Position numbers and translations under genes: made by a program. The notes below the pieces were generated by a model. The model had not been told where the DNA came from and did not search any database. It worked only from the letters and a program-made list of their open reading frames with translations. From Odiellus spinosus (lineage: Eukaryota > Arthropoda > Arachnida > Opiliones > Phalangiidae), in the NCBI GenBank assembly GCA_963920705.1, contig OY987233.1, forward strand, positions 12,821,459 to 12,885,458: a stretch of DNA of 64,000 bases, written 5' to 3'. Positions within the stretch are counted from its first letter, which is position 1; every line of letters starts with the position of its first letter. Below, one piece after another: positions 35,844 to 45,050 of the stretch.

Positions 35844-37962
35844 TTATAATTTACATTTGTAAAGATTAGTATTATCTGTTGGTTTTTTTGTACCATCGAT
35901 ACTATCCGCTAACGGTGTCTCGCTGGTATCATCCTCGAGTTGGGAACCTTTCCCAAATCGTACAAACGCGTCTCGGGCCGGTCGCTCTTGTAGATGTTCT
36001 TTGCGAGCCGTGATAATCCATGGGTCCCGGTTGCGATCCCCCTTGCCATCTTTCTCGCTTGGTTGGCACCATCTGATTAGTTTGGGTGCCACTATGGCTG
36101 GCAGCGAAGCCGTTAGATCAGTGTTAACTCGACGCCTCTTGCGTCCGAAACGGATAAAGTTTTCTCCAGCTTTCTTTTGTTGTTGTTCTCGGTTGATACG
36201 AAACGGTATCGCTGGATTTCCATATTCCCCAATTCCGATTGGTTTTGATAGATCTTGAGCTAAATCTTAAATTTGTAAGCGATATATTACGTCAAATCTC
36301 ATTGTAAATAATCTTGAAATTTGATAGGGAACAGATTAGGTTTAAAATGTCAAGAGAATATCAATGAATTTTAAAATTATGCCCCCAAAATGTCCGGGAA
36401 TTTGGAAATTGAGCCAAAAAGATCAGGGAATTTTGAAATTTCTCCCTAAAATGTCGAAATATTTTTAAATTGCCCCCAAAAGTCCAGGTAATTTTAAATT
36501 GATGCCCAAAAGGTTAAGTTAAATTATGGAATTTTAAAAATGCACCCCCAAATATCAAGCCCTAATCAGGGAATTTTAAAAATGTGCCTTGAAGATCAGC
36601 CAGTTATCAGTGAATTTTAAAATTGCTAATAAATGTCAGGTTAGTTTGAAATTGCTCTTAAAATCAGGAAATTATAAAAAGAACCCCAGAACGACTGGAA
36701 AGGTCAATGAATAAGCATGGAGTTTTAAAATTATCCAGAAAAGGTCATTAAATATCAGGGAATTTTAACACAATGCCCCAAAAATCAGGGAATTTTAACA
36801 CGGTGCCTCAAAAGTCAGGGAATTTTAACACGGTGCCTCAAAAGTCAGGGAATTTTAACACGGTGCCCCAAAAATCTGTGAATTTTAATACGGTGCCTCA
36901 AAAGTCAGGGAATTTTAACACTGTACCTCAAAAGTCAGGGAATTTTAACACTGTACCTCAAAAGTCAGGGAATTTTAACACTGTACCTCAAAAGTCAGGG
37001 AATTTTAACACGGTGCCCCAAAAGTCAGGGAATTTTAATACGGTGCCCCAAAAATCAGGGAATTTTAACACGGTGACCCAAAAGTCAGGGAATTTTAATA
37101 CGGTGCCCCAAAAATCACGGAATTGTAACACGGTGCCCCAAAAATCAGGGAATTTTAAAATTGCTTCCCAACTATAAAATGACCCCCAAACGGTGAGGGA
37201 ATTTTACAATCGCTCTTTGAATGTTAAGCAATAATTGGGGAGTTTGAAAATTTTACTTTTAAAATGTCAGGGCACAAATCCAGGAAATTAAAAACTCGGC
37301 CAAAATGGAAAACTGATTTTTAAAGCCCCATAAAAATCGACTTCTTTTCTTGCTTAGCAGACGACGTTGACCATAAATTGTACAATCAATTTATCAAAGC
37401 AAAGCTCTGTGGATAAGGTAAGATAATTTTAAAGGGACAAATTCTAGAGCAGCTAGGGCCTTTAAAGGCTCTGAAATTTCCCACTTTAAAATGATCTTCC
37501 CTTAATCACACTTAATCCCTTAACTGTGCAGTTTGTTATGGTCAACGTCGTCTGCTAAGCTAGAAAAGAAGGCGTCTTTAAAGGGGGTTTAAAAATCGCA
37601 GATAGTCCCTTTAAAGTGACAGGGAATTTTCGAATAACGCTTAAAAGTTTAATGAAATATATCAGATAATTTTTTTAATTGGAATCAATTTGTTACTTAC
37701 TAGCTTTACTTTTCAAAATTTCTCCAAATATGAGATTGACAATATCGTTAAATCCCTTATTGTTTCGTTTTCTATTGGTGGTTGTGACGGGATCCCTTTC
37801 GAGGTCACGTTGCTCTTGACCGTCGCTGCCCATTTCCAGCTCTTCTTCGAAAACGGGGTATTCGGCCCCCAAATTCTTCTCTAAAACGATGGGTGGGGAC
37901 ATCGAGCCCGTTCGTCGCGTATTCAAAACCAACAACAAATAAAATAAGTCGCTTAACTTCAT
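35844..37962 (-). CDS. Putative RFamide-type neuropeptide precursor
   Basis: Two exons on the minus strand: 37962-37701 and 36265-35844. They splice in phase (GCT A|GTAAGT to TTAAG|AT) and give 227 aa. The N-terminus MKLSDLFYLLLVLN resembles a short signal peptide. A tribasic RKR lies in exon 1. Exon 2 holds KK-AGENFIRF-G-RKRR (residues 118-132), which predicts the amidated octapeptide AGENFIRFamide with Gly as amide donor. A second candidate, DAFVRF-GK (186-193), has only a single basic residue after the Gly. RFamides act as secreted ligands of G-protein-coupled receptors. I do not know which named family this is. An alternative acceptor 6 bp further in is also in phase. A poly-A signal lies at 35,787-35,792, about 50 bp past the stop. 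Confidence 0.75.
36360..37170. repeat. 30-bp minisatellite in the RFamide gene intron
   Basis: About 13 regular 30-bp units (core AAGTCAGGGAATTTTAACAC then GGTGCC) run at 36,775-37,165. Older irregular units begin near 36,360. The unit derives from the dispersed CAGGGAATTT repeat. The long open frame over it (36,773-37,177) comes from the 30-bp period and is not a gene. Confidence 0.95.
37337..37573. mobile_element. Family D foldback element
   Basis: The left arm has CTTAGCAGACGACGTTGACC and the right arm GGTCAACGTCGTCTGCTAAG, a 20-base perfect pair, with further pairing around CTTTAAAG. This is the only complete copy of the element whose halves are scattered at 2,183, 33,783 and 42,565. It lies in the RFamide gene intron, 130 bp from exon 1. 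Confidence 0.85.
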
Positions 37963-39174
37963 CTTTGATAACTGCGCGTTGTCGAGATTTAATTACTTCC
38001 CAAATACTTTTAAAGCTAATTGAAGTTATTCTACAATTATAATTACATTTATACTTGACGTTAAATTAATTATTACCCATCGTTATATCGTTTTGTAATT
38101 ACGTAGGGGTATGTCAGTAAACTAAGGCTAGGTCTTTATCATACCAGGTCCTCGAGGTAATTGAGATATCTAAGCTATTGTACTTGTCTTATATAGTGTA
38201 GACAATGGATAGTTGGTCCCAATGGTAGTTGTCAACTGGTAAATACGGTACGGGATGCCTTATACCACTGTTTTTCTGGTGATATGATCCAGTAGGGTTT
38301 CGCGATATGTATTCGATATTTTAACTTTCATTTTTTTCACGTCGGTTGTTCTAAAAGCCCCCTCCCTTCAAGAATGTATCAGAAAGTTCCATACGGTTTA
38401 CAGTAACGCCAGTAAGGTATCTTCCAAGTGAAATGAATTTGGCGTCGTCTGATTGGCTGAGAGCATCCCCGGCATCCCGCTAGTACTTTATATAAATGCT
38501 ATGAGGAACGTAGAAGCTTCGCGTTTCCTACTACCGTATTAACCCCTCTGGGAAACGCTAAGTACATTGTTGGAAATACCTTCCCTATTTTGGGTTCGCT
38601 ACTTGACCGAGCTCGTACGAAATTGGTGGTTCCTCGGAGACTGATCTTAGGTACGGTCGGTCCATCAGTGAAATTAGACATAAATATCGAATATGGTTAT
38701 CAGAATGATGTCTTAAGTGTTTTTGACAATCTCGCCCTGTTTGAGAAACGATAGAAAAAACTTGCAGCCAGGCTGTACAGCGTAGCCGATGTTATAGCGG
38801 ATTGATATAAAATGTTAAACTTCGTAGGGAATTAAGTAGTTCGCGTCGAGTGTCGAGGTACTGGGGCCTGCGTCGCGTCTTGAAGGTATCTTTATTATTT
38901 TATTATACCTATAGTGGATGGGTTAAAGTTTCTCAGGGATGTTGTTTTCTCGCTATCTTTACTTATCTCTCGGGGAATCATCGCGAATGATAGGGAGTAA
39001 AAATTGAGGGGGGTCCTACCATTATGTTAAGGATCAGACAACTAAGTGACCATCCATCATATTACTACGCCTTATCTCGAGCAGATGAGCTTCGGAAGAA
39101 AGCATCAGTCTCAGGCGATGATATTACGATGACCCCCTTGGAATTTAATTCAGAACACTGGTCACTTTTAGCTT

Positions 39175-39572
39175 AAAGGGAGAATGCAATCTAACAACAA
39201 GTGATTTTTTATCGATTCTTTGTTGTTTAAATAGGCCTAATCCACTAATGAAAAAGTTTATGAACAAATAATAAACTAGAAATAAATTTAAAACTTACCA
39301 TCAAAATGATTATGGAGATCTTGATTTCCTCGCGTAAGTCTCGTAGATATCTCGCGTGAATGACGAGCCTTCGCTCATTGGTCGCTAGACCTTACACGGA
39401 GGCAATTCAGCTGATCTCCATAAATCCCGCTAAGCCTATTTTCCGGGTAAGTTTTAAATTTTTTTCTAGTTTAATACTTGTTTTGTAAACTTTTTATTGG
39501 TGGATTAGACCTATTTAAACGAAAAGGAATCGATAAAAAATCACTTCTTATTTGGTTGCATTCTCCCTTTAA
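39175..39572. mobile_element. Family C foldback element, complete copy
   Basis: The ends TAAAGGGAGAATGCAATC and GGTTGCATTCTCCCTTTA are inverted, with pairing extending about 130 bp inward through TTTAAATAGGCCTAATCCAC and GTGGATTAGACCTATTTAAA. It abuts a family B element, sharing the CCCTTTAAAGGG junction. Confidence 0.9.
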
Positions 39573-39988
39573 AGGGAAACTTGGAGATAAAATAGAACAG
39601 TTTTTGAATTAGTTTTCAGAATCACTCTGCCAAAAAACGTATTCGCAAATTTTAGATACGTTTTGGTGTTTAAATTAATTTCTAACGTTTGGTAAAATTT
39701 GAATTTAAGTAAGCACTTGTAATGTTCTAACATTAAAATAATAGGTAGGTATTTGGTGGGCAAGACCTTAGGCATTATTACAAACGCTGTTGAAGGCTGA
39801 AATTATATGACTCCCCAAATATATACTTACTTTTATTCAAACGTTACCAAACTTTAGAAATGAATTTAAACACCCAAAACGTGTCTAAAAATTGTTTGAA
39901 ATTTCTCGGATACGTTTTTTGGCATCCGGTGATTCCGAAAATAAATTCAAAAGCTGTTTCATTTTTAGCTCCAAGTTTCCCTTTAAAA
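39572..39988. mobile_element. Family B foldback element
   Basis: The left end AAAGGGAAACTTGGAG and right end CTCCAAGTTTCCCTTTAA are inverted. Pairing runs on through the TTTTGAATT and AATTCAAAAGC blocks. The centre contains the family signature CATTACAA. It has no coding capacity. Confidence 0.9.
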
Positions 39989-40343
39989 AATGGTACTATT
40001 TTCCATTGAAAAAATCGTTTCACGCAAGAATTTCAACCCGTTAGAAGCTGTAAACTGTAGAGTACAGATCAGTCTCCAAAAATAACTTTATTATAGTACC
40101 CCTTTAATTTTCCAAAAATATTTACATCGTGGTGTCAGATTCCCTCGTATAATATAATATAATAATAATGGAGGTTTTTTTATATCAAGATTGCGTTGAT
40201 GATTGGTTGTGACGCTGCTTGACCTCTTGACCCCTCTTTTTCTGTATTTATCCCTAAATGAACAATCAAGAATAATGTTTATTATAACGCTGATTTCCAT
40301 ACACTCACTCACTCTGGAATAAGAGTCTGACCTTTTCAAAATC

Positions 40344-41817
40344 TTATTCGTTTCTAACGAGACGCACGGTGTATTTTATGCAAGCCATTTCTTGACCGCC
40401 ACTGGTCAGTTTCACGTCTCCGTAGTAGTCGCCCTATTATAGTTAAGAATAATTAATATCGAATTAAGAAATTCATGGAAGAATGAAGGAATTCACGCAT
40501 GGGAGAATGAAGGAATTCACGCATGGGAGAATGAAGAAATTCATGCATGGGAGAATGAAGAAATTCATGCATGGGAGATAGAAGAAATTCATGCATGGGA
40601 GAATGAAGAAATTCATGCATGGGAGAATGAAGAAATTCATGCGTGGGAGAATGAAGAACTTCATGCGTGGGAGAATGAAATTCATGCATGTGAGAGTGAA
40701 TAAATTCATGCATGGGAGAATGAAAAAATCCATGCATGGGAGATTGAATAAATCCATGCATGGGAGATTGAATAAATTCATGCATGGGAGAATGAAGAAA
40801 TTCTTGGCAGAATGAAGAAATTCCCGAGATAATGAAGTAATTCGCTGGAGAATGAAAAAATTCGCTGGAGAATGAATTGACACCGCTTCGAATTTAATCT
40901 TACTAGTGCCAGTCGAACCAATGATTCACTGAGTTTAGGTATTTTAACGAGAGCGTCTTCTAGTACGTATCTTCCCGATGTAAATGGGCAAGTACAAGGT
41001 TGACTCGCCGGCAAAAGTTTGCAAATTTCGTCCTTCATTAGATCCGCTAGTCGACACAATTGGTATTTGCTGTTTATTTGGATTAAATAAGTTAAAGAAA
41101 ATTTATAATCGCAAGCTACAAACTTGCACTCTTAAGAGGGACCAAATCCACGTTTTTCAATGAGAAATTTAGGACCCTTCTTAGATTGCGAGTGGAGTTT
41201 TGGGGGCTTACCAAGATCCAAATTTGGCCATACAAGGTATTCTAAGGTTCATTTTGTTTCCGAATAACTCGACGGGTTTGTAAATGTTCAAGGCGATTTC
41301 CGAGTCCAAGGGGATATCCGTGTCAAAGGTCACGTCCATAGAGAAACGCAGCTCCCCATTCAATCTCACAGGATCAGGTTTAGCCTCCACTTTGTGCACT
41401 CGAACAGTCGCATTAGAATTACTGCTATTTTCTTGAAATTAAATTGAAAAATTGAAAAAAGATAAATTATTAACATTCTTATTTAAATTCTGTGTTGGTG
41501 AGGGTGTTTAGGTTAACTACAGAGACAGGGTTCGTGCATGACCTGGAGAAGTCAGGGAATTCGGAAATTGACCCAAAAGGTCAGGGAAAAGTCAGGTGAA
41601 TTCTTAGGAATCCATGTATATACGTACCACACGCGGTGTACGAAAAATTTGGTCCATTTCGGTCCGGTTTTGGCGTCGTTTTGATGACGTCGACTTCCGG
41701 TTCTTCAAGCCCTTCAAACTCGTCTTCTGTGACGTCACTTACGCGTCCTTCGTCTTGGGCTAAAATAACTCCTATAGTTAATACGACTAAAACTAACGTA
41801 AATTTGAAAAATAACAT
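40344..41817 (-). CDS. GM2A: GM2 activator-like lipid-binding protein
   Basis: Four exons on the minus strand: 41817-41624, 41424-41212, 41069-40904, 40433-40344. They make 220 aa (human GM2A has 193) with all phases consistent. A clear signal peptide MLFFKFTLVLVVLTIGVILA starts the protein, followed by an acidic stretch. The domain then follows the family closely: NFSYTACG, the EAKPDPV strand, LRIPCMAKFGSC, LCRLADLM, the cysteine-rich CTCPFTSGRYVL and a final GDYYGDVKLTSGGQEMACIK. GM2A carries gangliosides to lysosomal hexosaminidase, and invertebrate relatives bind secreted or lysosomal lipids. The actual substrate here is unknown. The exon 1 donor ACGTATAT is chosen over the nearby GGTACGTA because only it keeps phase. 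Intron 3 holds a minisatellite. Confidence 0.92.
40470..40870. repeat. 24-bp minisatellite in GM2A-like intron 3
   Basis: About 13 to 16 units with core AATTCATGCATGGGAGAATG run from 40,470 to 40,800 and decay toward 40,870. The array touches the exon 3 donor side. GCATGC-like and ATGCAT palindromes recur in each unit. The open frames on both strands are period artefacts. Confidence 0.95.
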
Positions 41818-42329
41818 TTTAAAGTTTTAAATTAAAAATAATTTATTAAAAAAATTGAGACGTCTGATCCCTTGAAATGACAAATTGATTTTGAATTTTT
41901 CAAAATGGGACCGCGAAGGAAAAATTGAGCAAATTTGACTTTGAAATCAAATATCTCGTCGATTATTGTACTCTATATCTAGGAATTTAGAAGTAACGTA
42001 GTAAAAGGCGGCGAGAAACGAATATTTTATCCGTTTTCTCCATATTCGGCGACATTCTTTCACTTTGTCGCTATTATAAAATCAATATGTCAATCATAAT
42101 TATTTGGGGTAAATTTCGATTCCGAATTCCTCGCAAATATTCTCTTAAACAATAAAAGATAATATAATTTATTTATAAATTAAGATTAGGGTTATTTGCC
42201 AGCTTTTAAAGAGAGCATGAACCTACTCGAAAATTTATAATTCGGCTGTATTTTAGTTGTTGAGTAATATCAAAAGTCTATAACATTATTCCATAAAAGT
42301 AAGCAACGCCCCGTTGCTTAATACTATCA

Positions 42330-42545
42330 GCAAAGCACTATTGCGTCAATAATATGATTGATCCGAATGTATACTTCCTTTAAGTTCCTTACATTCAAAC
42401 TCAACCAAACTTTAGAAATTAATTTAAACACCAAAAACGTTTCTAATAATTGTTTGAAAATTCCCGAATACGTTTTTTTGGCTTCCGGTGATTCCGAAAA
42501 TAAATTCAAAAGCTGTTCTATTTTTAGCTCCAGGTTTCCCTTTAA
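42330..42545. mobile_element. Family B element, right half
   Basis: It carries the central ATATGATTGATCCGAAT signature and ends CTCCAGGTTTCCCTTTAA. The left terminal repeat is missing, so the copy is truncated. A family D half follows 20 bp later. Confidence 0.7.
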
Positions 42546-42564
42546 AGGAACTATTTTCGATTTT

Positions 42565-42680
42565 TAAACCCTCTTAGCGGACGACGTTAACAAATTGTAC
42601 AGTCAAAGCTAGTCTGAGTGCGTAAAAGAAGAGCATTTTAAAGGGGGTAATTTTCAGAGCAGATAGGGCATTTAATGGAA
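42565..42680. repeat. Family D half copy
   Basis: It contains TAGCGGACGACGTTAACAAA, TTGTACAGTCAAAGCTAG and AGAGCAGATAGGGCATTTAA, matching one arm of the complete foldback at 37,337-37,573. Confidence 0.7.
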
Positions 42681-43116
42681 TCAATGTAACGGACATTTCT
42701 AACGTATATGTAAGTCAGGGGTTAATTAGAGAAACATGTAGTGTAATGTTGTTACTCAGTTTTTAAATCTATATTACTTATAAGAAATAAATGTCAACTT
42801 CCCTTTGATAAAGTGTTCCATACCCCATTTAATATTTTAATGGTTAAGGGGCCAATAGGTCATTGCTAGATAGATTTGGTTAATCGTATTAGTGCCAGCT
42901 GTATAAATACAATTTCGATATTTGCATCGGGACTCGCTCGCTCGAGAATTTTGTTATTTTTACCTATTGTTTTAACCCGGTTTATTAGAGTTTATTTAAA
43001 CAGAATTCGAATTAAATTCTTTTATACGCTAATCATTTTTAAAATATAGTTGTTAAAAGATCTATAACGTAGGATGATCAGGGAGTATCTTAAGCCGCGT
43101 TAATACAGCTACGTTC

Positions 43117-43281
43117 ACACTTGACTCTTTTAAACCGTTTCGAATGTTCAACTCGACTCTTCGAGATCTTAATTGGATTTTTCGATGAAAGATCTACACG
43201 GGTGACCCCAAAATTTTATAATTTGACCTTTCCATAGCGGTTCAAAACGGTTTTAAAGTCTCTAGTGTGAACGCAGCTTAC
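43117..43281. mobile_element. Family A element, short form
   Basis: Inverted ends AGCTACGTTCACACTTGA and CTCTAGTGTGAACGCAGCTT enclose about 165 bp. The inside has AAACCGTTTCGAATGTT and its rough complement AGCGGTTCAAAACGGTTT. It lacks any open frame. Confidence 0.8.
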
Positions 43282-43285
43282 TAGG

Positions 43286-44005
43286 CCTTGGTATCGATTT
43301 AAACCGTTTCAAAACATTTCGCTGGATCAGTGTGAACGTGAAACCGTCTTTTCTCGAATCGATTTGATTCGATTTCTCGAAACTGCTTCGTGAACCAGTT
43401 TCATATCGATTCGGTTTCAACAACCGATATATGAAGCTTCAATAAATCGATTTGTAAAGATAAGGTACGATTTGAAACGGTAGAATCAAATCGATATTTA
43501 GATCGTCAGGAATCGTTTTAAACGTCAAGTGTTCACGCATTATCTTTATCAAGGAGGATCAGAGAAGGAGAGGAAATGTGGGGCTGCGTTGAGTTAGAGA
43601 GAGAAGAGCCAACCTCCCACTCGGGTGGAAAGGGGGGATAGGAAATTCTCGAGGTAAACTGTTGTCACGTGGTCGCTAGCTAGCGCGTCTCATAAAGGAT
43701 TCGTTTTACCCACGCGACAACATTTTACCACGAAACGTCTCTACCCCCGTTCTCCCAGAGTGGGATTTTAGGCCGACGCAGTAGGAACCGCGCCGTCCCC
43801 ACATTTCCTCTCCTTCTCTGATCCTCCTTGTCTTTATAAATCGATTTATCGGTTGTTAAAACCGAATCGGTATGAAACTGGTTCCCGAAGAGAAATCGAA
43901 TCAAATCAATTCGAGAAAACACGGTTTCCCGTTCGCACGACTATATAGCGAAACTTTCTGAAACGGTTTAAATCGATTCCAAGGCTTAGTATGAACGCGG
44001 CTACA
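43286..44005. mobile_element. Family A element split by a younger element
   Basis: The left part (GCCTTGGTATCGATTTAAAC) and right part (GAACGCGGCTAC at about 44,005) belong to one family A copy. A 281-bp element sits inside it at 43,550-43,830. Its intact sister site is at 48,668-48,705. Confidence 0.75.
43550..43830. mobile_element. 281-bp inverted-repeat element with 7-bp target duplication, copy 1
   Basis: It begins CAAGGAGGATCAGAGAAGGA and ends TCCTTCTCTGATCCTCCTTG, a perfect terminal inverted repeat of about 35 bp. It is flanked by TCTTTAT at 43,543-43,549 and 43,831-43,837. The interior has CTAGCTAGCG and two TTGTCACGTGG-like segments but no open frame. It is non-autonomous. Confidence 0.95.
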
Positions 44006-45050
44006 GTAAGTGTCAGAAGCAAGAGCGCGCTTCTTGCCACGTGATTGGCCGGAGACTCGTTAGCGACGAGATATCACACTATCTATATATCCTCATTATA
44101 CTTTCCCAGTAAGTTAAATATTGATTTGTAGTTGCTGATTGTTTTACAAGCGAATTAGACTGGTTTGAAGGACGAGGAATCTAAACGATAGAAAATTATT
44201 CCTTGTAAATATTAGATTGTAAACGAAAGGAATCGAGTTGAAAGATAATGAAAGTATTTATTATATTATTAAAATGAAATATAACAGTCTTTAAAATAAT
44301 TAGAACGCGTAAATTGACATAAATTATAACGTAATTAACGTAATTACAACCGAGTACCATCGCGCGCTGGCCGAATATACTTATAGACATTGTATACACC
44401 GCGGGACATTTTCAATAATATATTAATACGAAATAATGCCACAAATGAAACCGTTTAAATTAAATTATTATGGCCACGTCGAGAAACGTGTATGTCGCGC
44501 GCTTTTGAATGAACCAATTTTGTTACCAATTACTACAGTCAAAAACCTATTATAGTTTTTCCAAAGTTTTACGAGTGTTACGAGTGCGCGCTGCGTAGTT
44601 TTATCATTATACCAAAAGTTCATTAATTATTCCATAAAAGTAATTAACGTCCAGTAGCGTAACAACTGAAGCAAAAAGCGAGCGCGATGTCATAGACCGT
44701 CACTTTAAAATAGTGAACTCACCCGCACCCCTGTCTGGCTCGAGTGATTTGGATTCTTCAAATCCATATTTTGAGTTGAGAGGGAGGGACGGAATTCAGG
44801 CGGGCCACGCTTGGCTATATCTTCCCTCCCAACTTGGCGGAATTTCTCCAAAGAGTGGCGCTTTCTCCGTTCACTATTTACACCGACTGCGGCCGCTAGA
44901 GTGTCTCGAATCAGTCGGCTCTCTTACGTCGAGTTTGAACTTTGCCCGTAGCGTTACGCTATTGAACGTTAAATACTTTTATGGAATAAGTGATGCCCTT
45001 TTGGTTATAGTTTGATGTTGGGTGGTTGACGAGTCGCGATCGTGTGTCTT

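Larger units (their letters stand above)
37963..40343. other. Intergenic region between RFamide and GM2A genes
   Basis: No coding exon was recognised. It contains a TATA-like TTTATATAAA (38,488) that reads on both strands, a family C element (39,175-39,572) directly followed by a family B element (39,572-39,988), and the presumed 3' end of the GM2A-like gene. Confidence 0.5.
41818..45050. other. Intergenic region between GM2A-like and neurotrophin genes
   Basis: No coding exon was recognised. It holds a half family B copy (42,330-42,545), a family D half (42,565-42,680), family A elements (43,117-44,005) and a 281-bp element inserted in one of them (43,550-43,830). A segment at 44,724-44,760 recurs near 50,189. 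Confidence 0.5.

Noticed and set aside
36001-36258. Plus-strand frame of 85 residues.
   Set aside because: It is the antisense of the RFamide precursor exon 2, whose processing sites are recognisable.
36773-37177. 134-residue repetitive open frame.
   Set aside because: Thirteen 30-bp units keep any frame open. It lies inside an intron of the RFamide gene.
38499-38681. 60-residue minus-strand frame near a TATA-like site.
   Set aside because: No splice or family support. The TATA-like site is palindromic and may serve neither strand.
40453-40883. Open frames on both strands with repeated MHEFLHSP-like units.
   Set aside because: 24-bp repeat artefact inside GM2A-like intron 3.
44713-45015. 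100-residue plus-strand frame beginning MNSPAPLSGSSDLDSSNP.
   Set aside because: No family match, it overlaps the 3' side of the neurotrophin gene, and part of it is a short sequence shared with 50,189.
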